The position numbers were made by a program, and so were the translations under genes. A stretch of DNA of 64,000 bases from Leucogyrophana mollusca (taxonomy: Eukaryota > Basidiomycota > Agaricomycetes > Boletales), in NCBI GenBank assembly GCA_021014945.1, contig MU266452.1:1-64000 (forward strand). The letters run 5' to 3'. Position 1 is the first letter of the stretch; every line of letters begins with the position of its first letter. Below are positions 34,497 through 44,700 of this stretch, piece after piece. The notes beneath the pieces were generated by a model, which did no database searches, was not told the DNA's origin, and saw only the letters and a program-made list of their open reading frames with translations.

Positions 34497-35501
34497 TTAC
34501 CATGTCCTGAGATCGACCAACTTCCTCCCTCGCTCTCGCTCTACGGCGTCTTTACTGCGGAGACCCGAACCCTTGTCAAGTCTTCTAGCTCTGCCACCGA
34601 TACCATCTCCCATAGCCAATGGGGCATTGCCTGCCTGCAGCATGCGGAAGAGCGCTTTGATGACGCTCAGCGGATTACGGCTCCCCCACACCTTCGCACT
34701 CGCATCTTTTATCCCTGCAGCCTTCAAAACCTGATGCACGTTTGGATTGCAGTGCAGGCCAAACCCAACGGGACGCGGACGCAGGATGATGCGTGTTGCG
34801 CCTAATTTGGAGTCCATCTCCGTCCATAACGTCCGCTTCTCAAAGCGCTCTACGTAGTCCATATTGCGAACGGCCTGCGCGAACGCCTTCTCCGTGGCAC
34901 GCGGTACTTCTTCGTCCTTCCCTTCTCCATAACCCACAAGCCCGTCGCCGTTCCCCACCACCACAAGGGCGTACATCCGGTGGATTTTTCCTTTCCCTGT
35001 TTGTTGCGTGATTCGACGCGTAAGGAGAGGGAACTTGTAAAGTTGGTTGAGCTCTATCTTGCGCAAAGGAAGGTGGGCCAGTGGCGAGAGCTCGTCATCT
35101 TCATCTCCATCTTCTTCCATAATTTCCTCTTGTCCCTTTGCCGCCTCTTCTCCACCCTCTGCCTCGCGGAGAAGATCGAACATGGAAGGGTCATTGCGGA
35201 CGATGACTCTGTTTTGGAATGGTGCGCGTCGGGTGGGAGCGAATGTCGCGGCTTCATGGGAGTCAAGTAATGGGTCTGGTGTCATGAGGTCGGGGTAACC
35301 GATATTGTCCGTGATTTCGTCGACGAATTCTGCTGGTGTAGGTTCTGGTTCTTCATTGGCAGACACGGAAGGAGTGGTGGAAGGTAAATCGGTTGTATAT
35401 GGTCTAAGGAAGGCAGGCCTATGGACAGAGAGACATGGTCTATTATGTCCTCTGGGCTGGCGTAGAGCTTGGGATACTCTGGCTCTGGCGAGTCTGTGCA
35501 T
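34497..35501 (-). CDS. MRPS5: mitochondrial ribosomal protein uS5m
   Basis: This is an intronless 334-aa protein. The N-terminus MHRLARARVSQALRQ is Arg-rich and amphipathic, as in mitochondrial targeting peptides. The S5 double-stranded RNA-binding domain is visible as RRITQQTGKGKIHRMYALVVVGNGDGLVGYGEGKD (positions about 165-200, with the GxGxGxxGxGxGK-type glycine loop). The C domain includes KLGATRIILRPRPVGFGL and ALFRMLQAG. The frame stays open 99 codons upstream, but that extension runs through the divergent PITH gene's first exon, so the ATG at 35501 is preferred. It acts in the small subunit of the mitoribosome. Confidence 0.93.
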   Translation of the reverse strand: MHRLARARVSQALRQPRGHNRPCLSVHRPAFLRPYTTDLPSTTPSVSANEEPEPTPAEFVDEITDNIGYPDLMTPDPLLDSHEAATFAPTRRAPFQNRVIVRNDPSMFDLLREAEGGEEAAKGQEEIMEEDGDEDDELSPLAHLPLRKIELNQLYKFPLLTRRITQQTGKGKIHRMYALVVVGNGDGLVGYGEGKDEEVPRATEKAFAQAVRNMDYVERFEKRTLWTEMDSKLGATRIILRPRPVGFGLHCNPNVHQVLKAAGIKDASAKVWGSRNPLSVIKALFRMLQAGNAPLAMGDGIGGRARRLDKGSGLRSKDAVERERGRKLVDLRTW

Positions 35502-35618
35502 TATTGAGCGCAACGGAGACAGCGAAATTTCGAATTTAGAAAAATTGTGGATACTTGTTTGTCTCCTTCGGGTTGTCCCAATTCGGATGGCGCATTGCTG
35601 TGTTTGCTCTGACCGATC
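35502..35618. promoter_or_regulatory. 117-bp bidirectional promoter, uS5m / PITH gene
   Basis: The two start codons (35501 reverse, 35619 forward) are only 117 bp apart, so both transcription starts must lie within this spacer. No TATA box is evident. Confidence 0.65.
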
Positions 35619-36497
35619 ATGTCGAGCTCGGACGGCGATGGCCACAACTCTCTGGCTGCAGACTTGGATCGCGGATCTGACCTTTCCAACCTTTATGGAA
35701 TGATAGATAGAGACAAGTAAGCGTCCTGTTTCTGATAGTTGAAGACAAATAAGCCATTCACGACGCGGCTCTGACTGATTACGCGGCCAAGTGTACATGG
35801 GTTGAACTTGACTATACCAGAGGATGCGAAGGCCGTCATCAAGCCTTGGAATGAACGTGATGATACCTCAAAGTTTGCGGAATCGGGGGTAGATGACCAG
35901 GTAATTAAGGTCAGCCATGTTCGAGGGACTCGTATCTGAATACATCATCTGGTCTGGAGACTATCATATACGTCCCGTTCACACAAAATGTCCGGATAAA
36001 ATCTATACTGCTCAAACTAGGTGAGTCTTGCGCTCCTTTCATTCGGCGCGGACGCTCAAGCCTTCTGCTGTAATTAGGTCGGGGTGAAGTCACGCCCCGA
36101 CATCTTCGAGTCTACGCAAATTACCCTAATATCGTCGATTTTTCGGACGCAGAGACCATCAAACCGCACCTTAATATAAGTCTCTCTGAGGGCGAAACTT
36201 CAGTCGTGGAATATCCTCTACGGGTTGCAGCCTTTACCAGCGTCAGCTCGCTGAGCTTATATTTTGTATGTGGTACGAGCCCTTTCGCCTCGCTAAGATT
36301 GACCAATTCTTCCTCAGAGAGATTCTGTGGGAGGCGATCAGTCTCGTATTTATTACATGGGTTTCAAAGGGGATGTGCGAACACCAAGGAAAGAAGCGAC
36401 GAAGAAGCTTGAGATCCCTGCGGCTAATGCCCCAGATGCTTCCATTGTTGACCGGGTGACGGAGAAAGCAGCTGGACAGCAGACTACCGCTCGTTAA
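35619..36497 (+). CDS. PITH domain protein
   Basis: Five exons (35619-35716, 35792-35900, 35960-36020, 36078-36265, 36318-36497) give 211 aa. The PITH fold (proteasome-interacting thioredoxin domain, a jelly roll) is recognised by IDRDNVHGLNL, VIKPWNERDD, DDQTIIYVPFTQNVRIKSILLKLG, EVTPRHLRVYANYPNIVDFSD and SRIYYMGFKGD. There is no thioredoxin domain, so it belongs to the stand-alone PITHD1-type group. Family members bind the 26S proteasome or affect transcription; the fungal role is not defined. It ends 179 bp before the ELYS-like gene in the same direction. Confidence 0.9.
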
Positions 36498-36676
36498 TGT
36501 ACTTATAACCTGTATGACCCTGAGCCCTTTGCACAAGCCTTTCTGAACCAGTGATTGTGGCAGCACAGGGGGTATATTTCCACTTCCGTCGAGTGCTCGG
36601 AAATATCCGAGTCCAGTTCTCTTGTTCACGTTTGCACGTGTCGCCAAAAGGTTCGAGCATTCCATTGAACAAGGTC

Positions 36677-39109
36677 ATGGACATCGTAAGTGCCACAATC
36701 TTCATCATTTTTCTGCCTCTAATATCCGTCAATCTGCGGTCAGGATGGCGCAAGTCCGGTATCGGACTGGTTGGCTTTATTCCAGCCACCAGAAGACTTC
36801 CCTTGGACCGCGCAGAAGTCCCGGGAAATTGAAAACAGACGCGCCCATATGACAGACGTCCTCATCTTCGATGTTCTACTCATTCGCGGCGGAATACGAC
36901 AGCCCGACATGTACTACCCTCCTGGTGACGGCAGCTCGCTCCAACGATTACTGGAGACTATCCAGCACTCGACCTATGATAGCTTGAAGAAGGATTGCCT
37001 GGTTTACATCCTGTTGAAATGGTACCAGGATGGTAGAGAGTCGCGGTTTCAGGAAGACCGATGCATCCCACCTCAATTTGTCGCCCTTGGTGACGCTTAC
37101 TGGCATTTGGACACGGGGGTTCATGTCGCGGTAAGTTGTAGTCTCGTGACGCAGTCAGCGCGTAATCATATCTCCGCAGAAAGCTGTCTCAATACTCTCC
37201 GATGCACGCCTCAACAGAGACTATGCCTCTAAGATCTTGCAAGCTCTTTCACTTTCGGAAAATCCATCACCGCTTATCGTGAAATACGTACGGACCGCGA
37301 AGCCACCGCTGACCGAACCCGACGACATCAATATGTACACCCTTGCTCTTGCGGAGTCAAGCCTCTGGGAGGCATGGCAGTACCAGCGTATATTCCCCGA
37401 GACCACTGAAACACGTCCACGGCTCATAAACAAGATCCTAGAATGGTGTCTTTCTCGTACGTCTACCCTTTCTTCAGCAGTGAGCAGTGTTTGACAATAT
37501 TGAATGACGCGATGTAGCCAAACCACGCCCGGAACCACTCACTCACCTCGTCGCTTTTCCACTATCTGACTACGAACAAACACTGGTGCACAAATACGCG
37601 CTCCATCCGCCCCGAGAGCTCCCTCTGTCCTCTGTGGCCATCATACAGGATCTAGTATGTCTCCGACTCATACAGAGCGGTGAACATGTCGCCGCAATAA
37701 AGCTGGACCGCCAATTCTCGGCTGCCTCCCATGGCGCGAGCAGTGAGGCCCTGAAAGCCGCGCAGGAAAGAAGACAGATGTTGGACGAGATTGCAGTCAC
37801 TATGCCTGATGCAGAGAGACGACTGTTAGAAACTGAGCTGCAAACCCAAAGCCAAGGGCTGTCAGCGCCGCTTCCTACTGGAAACAAGTTTGGTAAAAGT
37901 AGAGCGCCCATGGCAGACCTCAGCATGTCATGGGAGGAGGTCCAATCACCTCGAGCTTCCGTCAATGGCACAAATGTCCATTTGGGGAATGGTGCGACGC
38001 CTGCGCTTTCCGGCAGATTACCTGCAACGTCCACAGGACACATTCGGTTTGACCCCGGCATACCTCTACAATCATCTCTCAAAGGCTCTGTGGGCCCAGC
38101 CACCTCTCGCAGTCCATTCGCCTTGCCGATCACAAAGTCCCCGCTTCAACCCCAAGCGCCACCTTCTATCAGCTTCGCTCAGCCAATTTCATCCAGTCAG
38201 GCGACATCCCATAAAGCACCACTTGTCGGTGCTACTGGTTTGAAGTTCTCGCCAGCGCCTTTCCCAAGGAACCCAGCAACGCTTACTGCACCCAATGGTG
38301 CTCCACCCACTTCCCTGTTCGATAAAGCCGGGAGCGCCAATCAGGTCCCGAATGCATTCTACAAGCCGCCTCCTGCCAATGGCGTAAAGCGTGCGTTCGT
38401 GCCGGACGAAGCAGCCGTGCAGGTGTCAGCAGCCACTCAAAATGAAGAGGAACATGCCGACGACGTAAGCATGGCCTCAGACAACGAGTTCATTTCTCCG
38501 GAAGTGAATGGTGATACTACTGTGCTGCCGCCGGACGACGATGCGGAGGCGGAGCTTTCGTTCTCAGTCTTTGGTAACGCCCCGCGTCGGACCCAGCAGC
38601 CTACCCGCCGGTCAGCAAAGCAGGAGGGTAGGAACAATGCACTCCCTGGTGCATTCCACCAGGATGGAGATGACGAGAGCGACGTAGAACCACCCTCTCG
38701 CAGGACCGCACATCAGCGAACACGACCCCGCACACCAGAAAAGCCCAGAAATACCCGCACGCAGCATCTCAATGGGGCTGATCTCAAGCAGAGTATACCT
38801 GGCTCTCTGATGGATGAGGAAGTTGAGGACGAAGATGAGGACGAAGTGCCTCCCCTACCGCCTTCGCCGCAGGGGAAACGTCCTGTGCGGAAGGGTCGGA
38901 CTTCGGCTGCGACGTCAAAGGTGGAGAACGAGGGAGAGAAAGAGACACGAGTCCGCAGATCGTCAAGACTATCAACTGCATCATCAATTGCATCTCTATC
39001 TCCGGAACCGCCCTCGCCTCCTAAGCCTGTCAAGACGAGAAAGAGCGCTAGGGCGTCTGGAGCGGCGACACAGACAGCGACGAGAAGTAGTGCGAGGAAA
39101 AAGCGCTGA
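36677..39109 (+). CDS. ELYS-like nuclear pore assembly protein
   Basis: Exons 36677-36685 (9 nt, ATG GAC ATC), 36744-37130, 37180-37456 and 37518-39109 give 754 aa. The N-terminal half is alpha-solenoid of the ELYS-like domain (DVLIFDVLLIRGGI, LVYILLKWYQD, ALGDAYWHLDTG, LAESSLWEAWQYQR, SSVAIIQDLVCLRL). The second half is disordered, with acidic stretches (EEVEDEDEDE) and basic AT-hook-like clusters (RKGRTS, TRKSARAS) ending SSARKKR. ELYS links the Y-complex of the nuclear pore to chromatin; the C-terminal basic motifs fit DNA binding. The frame is open upstream of the ATG, but that part lies directly behind the PITH gene and is not conserved-looking. Confidence 0.85.
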
Positions 39110-39264
39110 TTCCTGGCGCTAATTGTTGAGTATGCTGTCGGTGCTTGACATTGTGAGCAATCTGCGTTCAATGCTTGTATATGGCCACCATTGCTATTCA
39201 TACCACCTACGAAACCAGTGGACATACAATGTTTTCTATATCTGTTCTTCTCTTGTTCCCCTTG

Positions 39265-41393
39265 CTAGTCAGTTCTACGAGAACTCTTGGGAACCAGAGC
39301 CCATAACAGGGTCATGAGGGCCATCATCCCTACCAATCTATGAGCAACGCTCGTCAGCTACCGGCAGCCGAAATCGAAAGGTCACGGGATTCTTACAGTG
39401 GTTGCAGGCTCTTGATACCGGCTTTGGAGGCGATTGCTCCAGTCATGAACGGCAGTAGAGCTGAGCCGGCTTGTCCGAAACCAGCTATCCACCCAATCGA
39501 GCCTGAGGGATCATGTGTCATGTAACACCAGATCTTGTTGCGGTGAACATACCTGTGAGGAGCCACCGAGGCAGTACTCGTCCAGCGTGATTCATGGCAA
39601 TGGGGTACATAGGTCCCAGTATGATACCAACGATTGCTATCGCTACGGCTCCGCCGATCAACGAGGGGACCAGCCAAACTATGAGTTCGAGCCTATGCGT
39701 GATGTTGATGAGTTCCGGTGTTTCAACTGAAAAGCTACGAGGTTGTACTTGCCCGATAGCTAAAATAGCATATATGAAAAGCACTCGACGTTCGCCAACC
39801 TGTAGGGGATAATGTGTCAGGCGCGTTTACCTCTAGCACTACCCGGGCACATACCACGCGATTGACCCAAAGCAGAGCGACGCGTCCTATCATAAGACCT
39901 AGTATCCAAGTCAATCGAGGATTGATGGGGTGAAAGAATAGGGACGCAATGCTCACCTCCGAAGAACCCCGAAGATATGTATCCCGATGACGGGCCGCCG
40001 CCTCGTACATCGATTATATAAGTGACCATCCATCCTAGTGGGTAGTGTCAAAGGCCGGTGATCGCTCTTCAGGGAGAAAAAGAGACATACCCCCCACAGT
40101 GACCTCTACACCAACATATACAAGAATGAAGAATGCAAGCAGGTGTACATCTTTCAACCCGAGTATCTGTCGGAATTGGCTGTTTTCGCTCGTGTCCTTC
40201 TCCCCCGGTTCCTGTCCGATTTGTGCGAGGCACTCTGTGGAGAGCTTTTAGAACTGGTATGGATGACTGAAAAAAACCCCACCATCTTGCCCTTTCAGGC
40301 CAAAGACAACGATTAATAATACAGTGTTCAGGGAGGCCACTCCGAGTGAACATAGGTAATGGAAGGACCAACGCGGGAGCTGAGCAAACTGGGTAGCCAC
40401 TAATGGCGATGAAAGCGCTCCGGCCCCTAACACAACGTAAATGAAGGAAATAGATAAGCCATACACTCCGGTGCAACAAACCATAGGCCTGGGTGAAATG
40501 TGAGGCTAGCAAGTCCTCAAATTGTGCAACTAACTGCACCTACAGCGTGTAAAAGTCCCATCTTTGCTTCGGCATTATCTTTCAGGCTAGCTACGAACCC
40601 GTTTGCTTGGGCATCCTGTGTGTGAACACGTAGAATAAGTAGATGAAAAGGGGGATTGTACGGGGATAAATTACCTGTAATGCCATCCCAAAACCATTGA
40701 TAGCATATCCGAGAACAAATGCCGGAAAGGGTGGAGCAGCAGCTTCTATACAGTACGCAATCACCTGACATATAGAACCTACCAAGTTCTGGTCGTCTGG
40801 ATGGACAGATAGAATGCAAATCACATACCTAGAACGATGACCTGGGTTAAGTAGGTGTCAGAATCGGCATAAAAAACGGAACAGCAGGCATATCAGACGT
40901 ACCTTTCCAAAACCAAACTTTGGATTTAGTACAAGATTTGCGAATGCGCCTGATAGAAATCCCTGCCACCATCTAAAGTCAGTCGGCTTGGGGAGTGAAC
41001 ATTATGAGATAGTTTACAATGCATGCAAAAACGAATACAAGAGAGACAATTATGAAGTTAACCTGGGGGAAAGATAAGCAGTCCCGAAAAACATATTTAA
41101 GTCCAGCGAGGACACACCGAATACACTTTCTGTATTCGCGGTAATAGAGGACCGGTCGTCCCGTCGTTCCAGCCAGCGAGATACATGCACCAACACAGGG
41201 TACCAAACTGGATGCGAGCACGGAGACGATGACTTTGTGTCTGGGTCTTTGAGAGGAGAGATGGTGTCTCGCTTTCATCGATTTTAGTCTTAGTAGAGGT
41301 ATTTGGCATCTCGATCTCTTCAGACGCAGTAGCTGCGTTGGCGTGATTTGTGGGGACATGCCTTGAGGCGACTATACCTTCACTAGCTTGCAT
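39265..41393 (-). CDS. major facilitator superfamily transporter
   Basis: Fifteen exons (41118-41393, 41018-41062, 40903-40962, 40829-40841, 40675-40778, 40544-40615, 40482-40488, 40283-40426, 40091-40234, 39957-40034, 39855-39898, 39753-39799, 39553-39692, 39397-39502, 39265-39337) give 450 aa with about 12 hydrophobic helices. AGWNDGTTGPLLPRIQ in helix 1, GFLSGAF, YAINGFGMALQDAQANGFVA and LGPMYPI are typical of the fungal BSC6-like MFS group, whose substrate is unknown. The model needs a 7-nt exon (40482-40488) and a 13-nt exon (40829-40841). It also needs one GC-AG intron, with donor GCAAGT at 39752. Confidence 0.9.
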
Positions 41394-41784
41394 CTTCCAG
41401 GAGGTGTCTTCACGACAAGTCCAAGTGACGGGTCCAAACAGGTCTGCTGAGCACACAGATTGTCGATTCAACGTGGATCCTCATGGATCGTTCTCATGAA
41501 TTCGGACTACAGGCCCGTGATGACGTGAATTGTCGCGGAGTTCCAAGCACTCAATTATCACTGACGTACCTGGTCTTGGCGAGGGTGTTGCATGTCTTGG
41601 TTGGGAGGAAAGAGGAACAGAACTCGGAACCGAGTTATAAGGACTTCGTGCCTTGTGAGTATCTACAATATGGACTAGCTAGACGACATATGATATAGCA
41701 ATGTATGGAAAGCACTTGAATAGCAGCATGATCTATGGCAAAGAAATGACTCGAGAACTGGGCTAACTGGGGAAAATGCGGCAA
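41394..41784. promoter_or_regulatory. transporter promoter and MSH6 3' flank
   Basis: This is a 391-bp spacer between two reverse-strand genes. A TTATAAC element (reverse reading CTTATAAC near 41636-41642) could be a TATA box of the transporter about 240 bp upstream of its ATG. Nothing else was recognised. Confidence 0.4.
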
Positions 41785-44700
41785 TCAAGATTGTTGGATG
41801 TATGTGCGGACTGTATCCTTCAGTCCTTTCAGAAGCGCGTCTTGCTTGTAAGGATCGTCCGGGAGTTTCAGTTTTCCCATCGCAAGAGCGAGCAGGTATG
41901 TGAAGTCCGCCTGTGCGACAAGGGGAAGCCTGGATGATAACGACTTCTTTTGCTTGTCTTCCACTTTCGCCTTGAACTTCTTCGCGAAATCGTCTGAGAC
42001 GAGTTCCGCTCGCTTGACGACATCCGCAGGAACCCCAGCCAGGCTAGCGACATGCGTACCGAAAGAAGATGAAGCGACACCCTCGACCAGCTTGTACAGG
42101 AATACAAGCTAGAAAATGGACGTCAGTCTGCTTCCAACAGTGCGAATAGTAGCGATATTGACCTCTTGTTTCTCATCATCCAATAGCGTAGCCATGTGCA
42201 TGTTCCTTATGTTGGGGTGATACGCGAAATCATCCGTAAGAGAGCCATAGTGAGTGGCGAAAAACGTTAAGGGTAATGTATGTGTTGCCAGTTGATGAAG
42301 CACCGCCTATAAGATTGTTAGTGATAGAATTACCAGGTTTCACTGCACATACTCCTGCAATAGCCATGCCGTCCTGTGGGAGATGGATGAGGAAATTGGC
42401 AAACCCGTGAGTGATAAAAACTTACATAGGTCGAAGTGCCCCTGCCTAGTTCTAATACGAATATGTCAGTGGGAGAAGTCATGCTAGAAACCTGCTAAGC
42501 TACCATCTAGGATCACCATGGATCGAGGCGTGGCATTGCGCAATATCTTGCAGCTACATGAAAGGCTGAGTTGCGTCTCCAATTTGCACAAAACGTGAAT
42601 AAACTAACCATTCATCAAGCTCTACTTTGAATGTACTCGAGTTGGAGAACATGTTGTCGTAAGCTCCCATGCGCGTCAAAATTGCATCTACAGGACATAA
42701 TCTGTGCCAGTGTGAGCGATTGGGACATGATGACGGGATGCATGGAATTACCTGGCACTTTTGGCAGGCACGAGCATGCCCAGCTGCGCCATAATCTGAC
42801 GGTGCATCAGGCAAGAGTCGTTCGCAGTCAAAACGCAGAACTCACCACACCGGTGGCGGTCATTCGCATGACCTATAAGTATGGACTTGGTTGAGCAACC
42901 ATCGTTCTCTCGGAAATTCGACAGTCAGACTCACAGTAGATTTTCCGCTGCGTGACGAATCAGATAAGCAGAGCTGGGATGGCTACGAATGATGGAAACT
43001 CACCCCATGTTCGGTCCTGTAGGGGTGATGCGGTCATGAGATGGTCCCCAACGATAAGATGTGGCCTACCTGTTAGCAACGCGACTCGACCTCCTCCAGC
43101 ACCCAGCCTTATATCATTAGGTATGAAGCTCTCTCTAAGACTCGCTAAGGTTGGGTGCCTCAGCTCCTCAAACTCAATCGAAGCTGCGTCTCCCTCCACG
43201 AACTCCGGTCTACACGATGGCTCTCCCAGTGCACTGGACGACTTAGCCAAACTAAATAAGCAGTCCAATTCAGCAAGAACTCGAACGGCGCGCAGCCAAA
43301 CCCCTCTGTCCGTATCAAACTCGGCATAAAGCCGGCCCTTGAACTCTTTGATGGCAGTGTTTCGGTTTTCACGAGCTTCTTTAAGGCTCCTGATTGTCGT
43401 CTGGAGTGAGGGTATGACCCAGCGTTTGAGAGCCTTTGTGGGTCATGAGGAAACACGTAAAAACGATGAGAGCGAATGGAATTTCACCTTTGTTGCGCTG
43501 CTTTTGATCCAGTCGTCGGGAATATTCTTCTGATCGGCTTTAGTTTGCACTAGGTAGATTTCCTGGAGTAGGATTATATTTCAGACATCGGAGCAGACAG
43601 GATATGAAACACTCACCTTATTTCCGGTGCCGCTGTGCCACCACTTTAAGGCGCAGCTATGGGCAGGGAGTCAAGCTATGTGGGAGCAACTAGTGCTGTG
43701 TGCTTACCCGATTTTTTTCTCGAATTTCTTGAGCTGAGCGTCTAGCGTGTTCTCCAATTCGGCAATTTCTTCCATAACGCCGTCATAGATCTCGTCTTTG
43801 CCTTCCACAGGAAGCAAATTGTCTGTATCTAGAATAACGAATGATTTAGTGAAGACTGACATCGATATCTCCCAGGGTCCTGGCACACCTTTGTCGACTA
43901 CGAACCGAGCCTCCACGTTCTTGAGGTTTGGAGTAAGGTCCGGGGCGGACCTGAGAAGACCGAGAATGGTTTTTGACTCGAATGATTCGGAGCTGTCGGC
44001 AAGGTTGTTCAACCCCTTGCTGAGCTTCTTGAAAGCCTGGGGTTGGAAGATAATCAAGCGTCCTCATAACCCAACGTTAAATGAACCCGAACGCACTGCT
44101 AAGACTTTGATGAAATCCTTCACTTTGCAATTGTTGGCGTGGATGCGCGAAACGATGCGCTCGAGATCGGGCATGCCTTTGGCAAGGTCGGTGAATGCTA
44201 CCTCGAATGTGCTGTGTTCCATAAGTTCTTCAACTGCATCAAGTCTTTGTGGGAGTAAGGTCGTATCCACGGAGAAGGGGAGATCAAGAGATACCTGGCG
44301 TTGATGTCACCGACATCGCGAAGCGGGACACAAAGCCAAATGCGAAACAGCCGCTTCCCTGTAGTATAAACGTCACCTTGAGATAACAGTACGAACGGAT
44401 GATAGTTCTTACCGAAAGGCGTGATGCACCTGGCGAGTAACTGGTGAAGTGATCCCTCATCTGTACCCTCGTTGTTCAAAAGCACCTATATCACACTCAG
44501 CGACTTGAAAAAAGTGTCAGGGGCGGGGGCAGCCGCCTTTACCTCGACGTGAGCAAGAGTCTGTCCATCCAACACCAAGTTCCGTCCTTTCTTCATCGGA
44601 TCGTAAACGTTAAAATTTTTCATACTCAATAGGTCTTTGTCGATGTTCAATTGACGAAGATACCTATGCAAAACTCCATAAGCGATGGCCCATGCCAAGC

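Noticed and set aside
35502..35798. 99-codon in-frame extension of the uS5m gene upstream of 35501
   Set aside because: It overlaps exon 1 of the divergent PITH gene, has no targeting-peptide character, and the ATG at 35501 begins a typical Arg-rich presequence.
36551..36676. In-frame open stretch upstream of the ELYS-like ATG
   Set aside because: It lies directly after the PITH stop, shows no conserved motif, and family proteins start close to the D-W-L-A-L-F segment.
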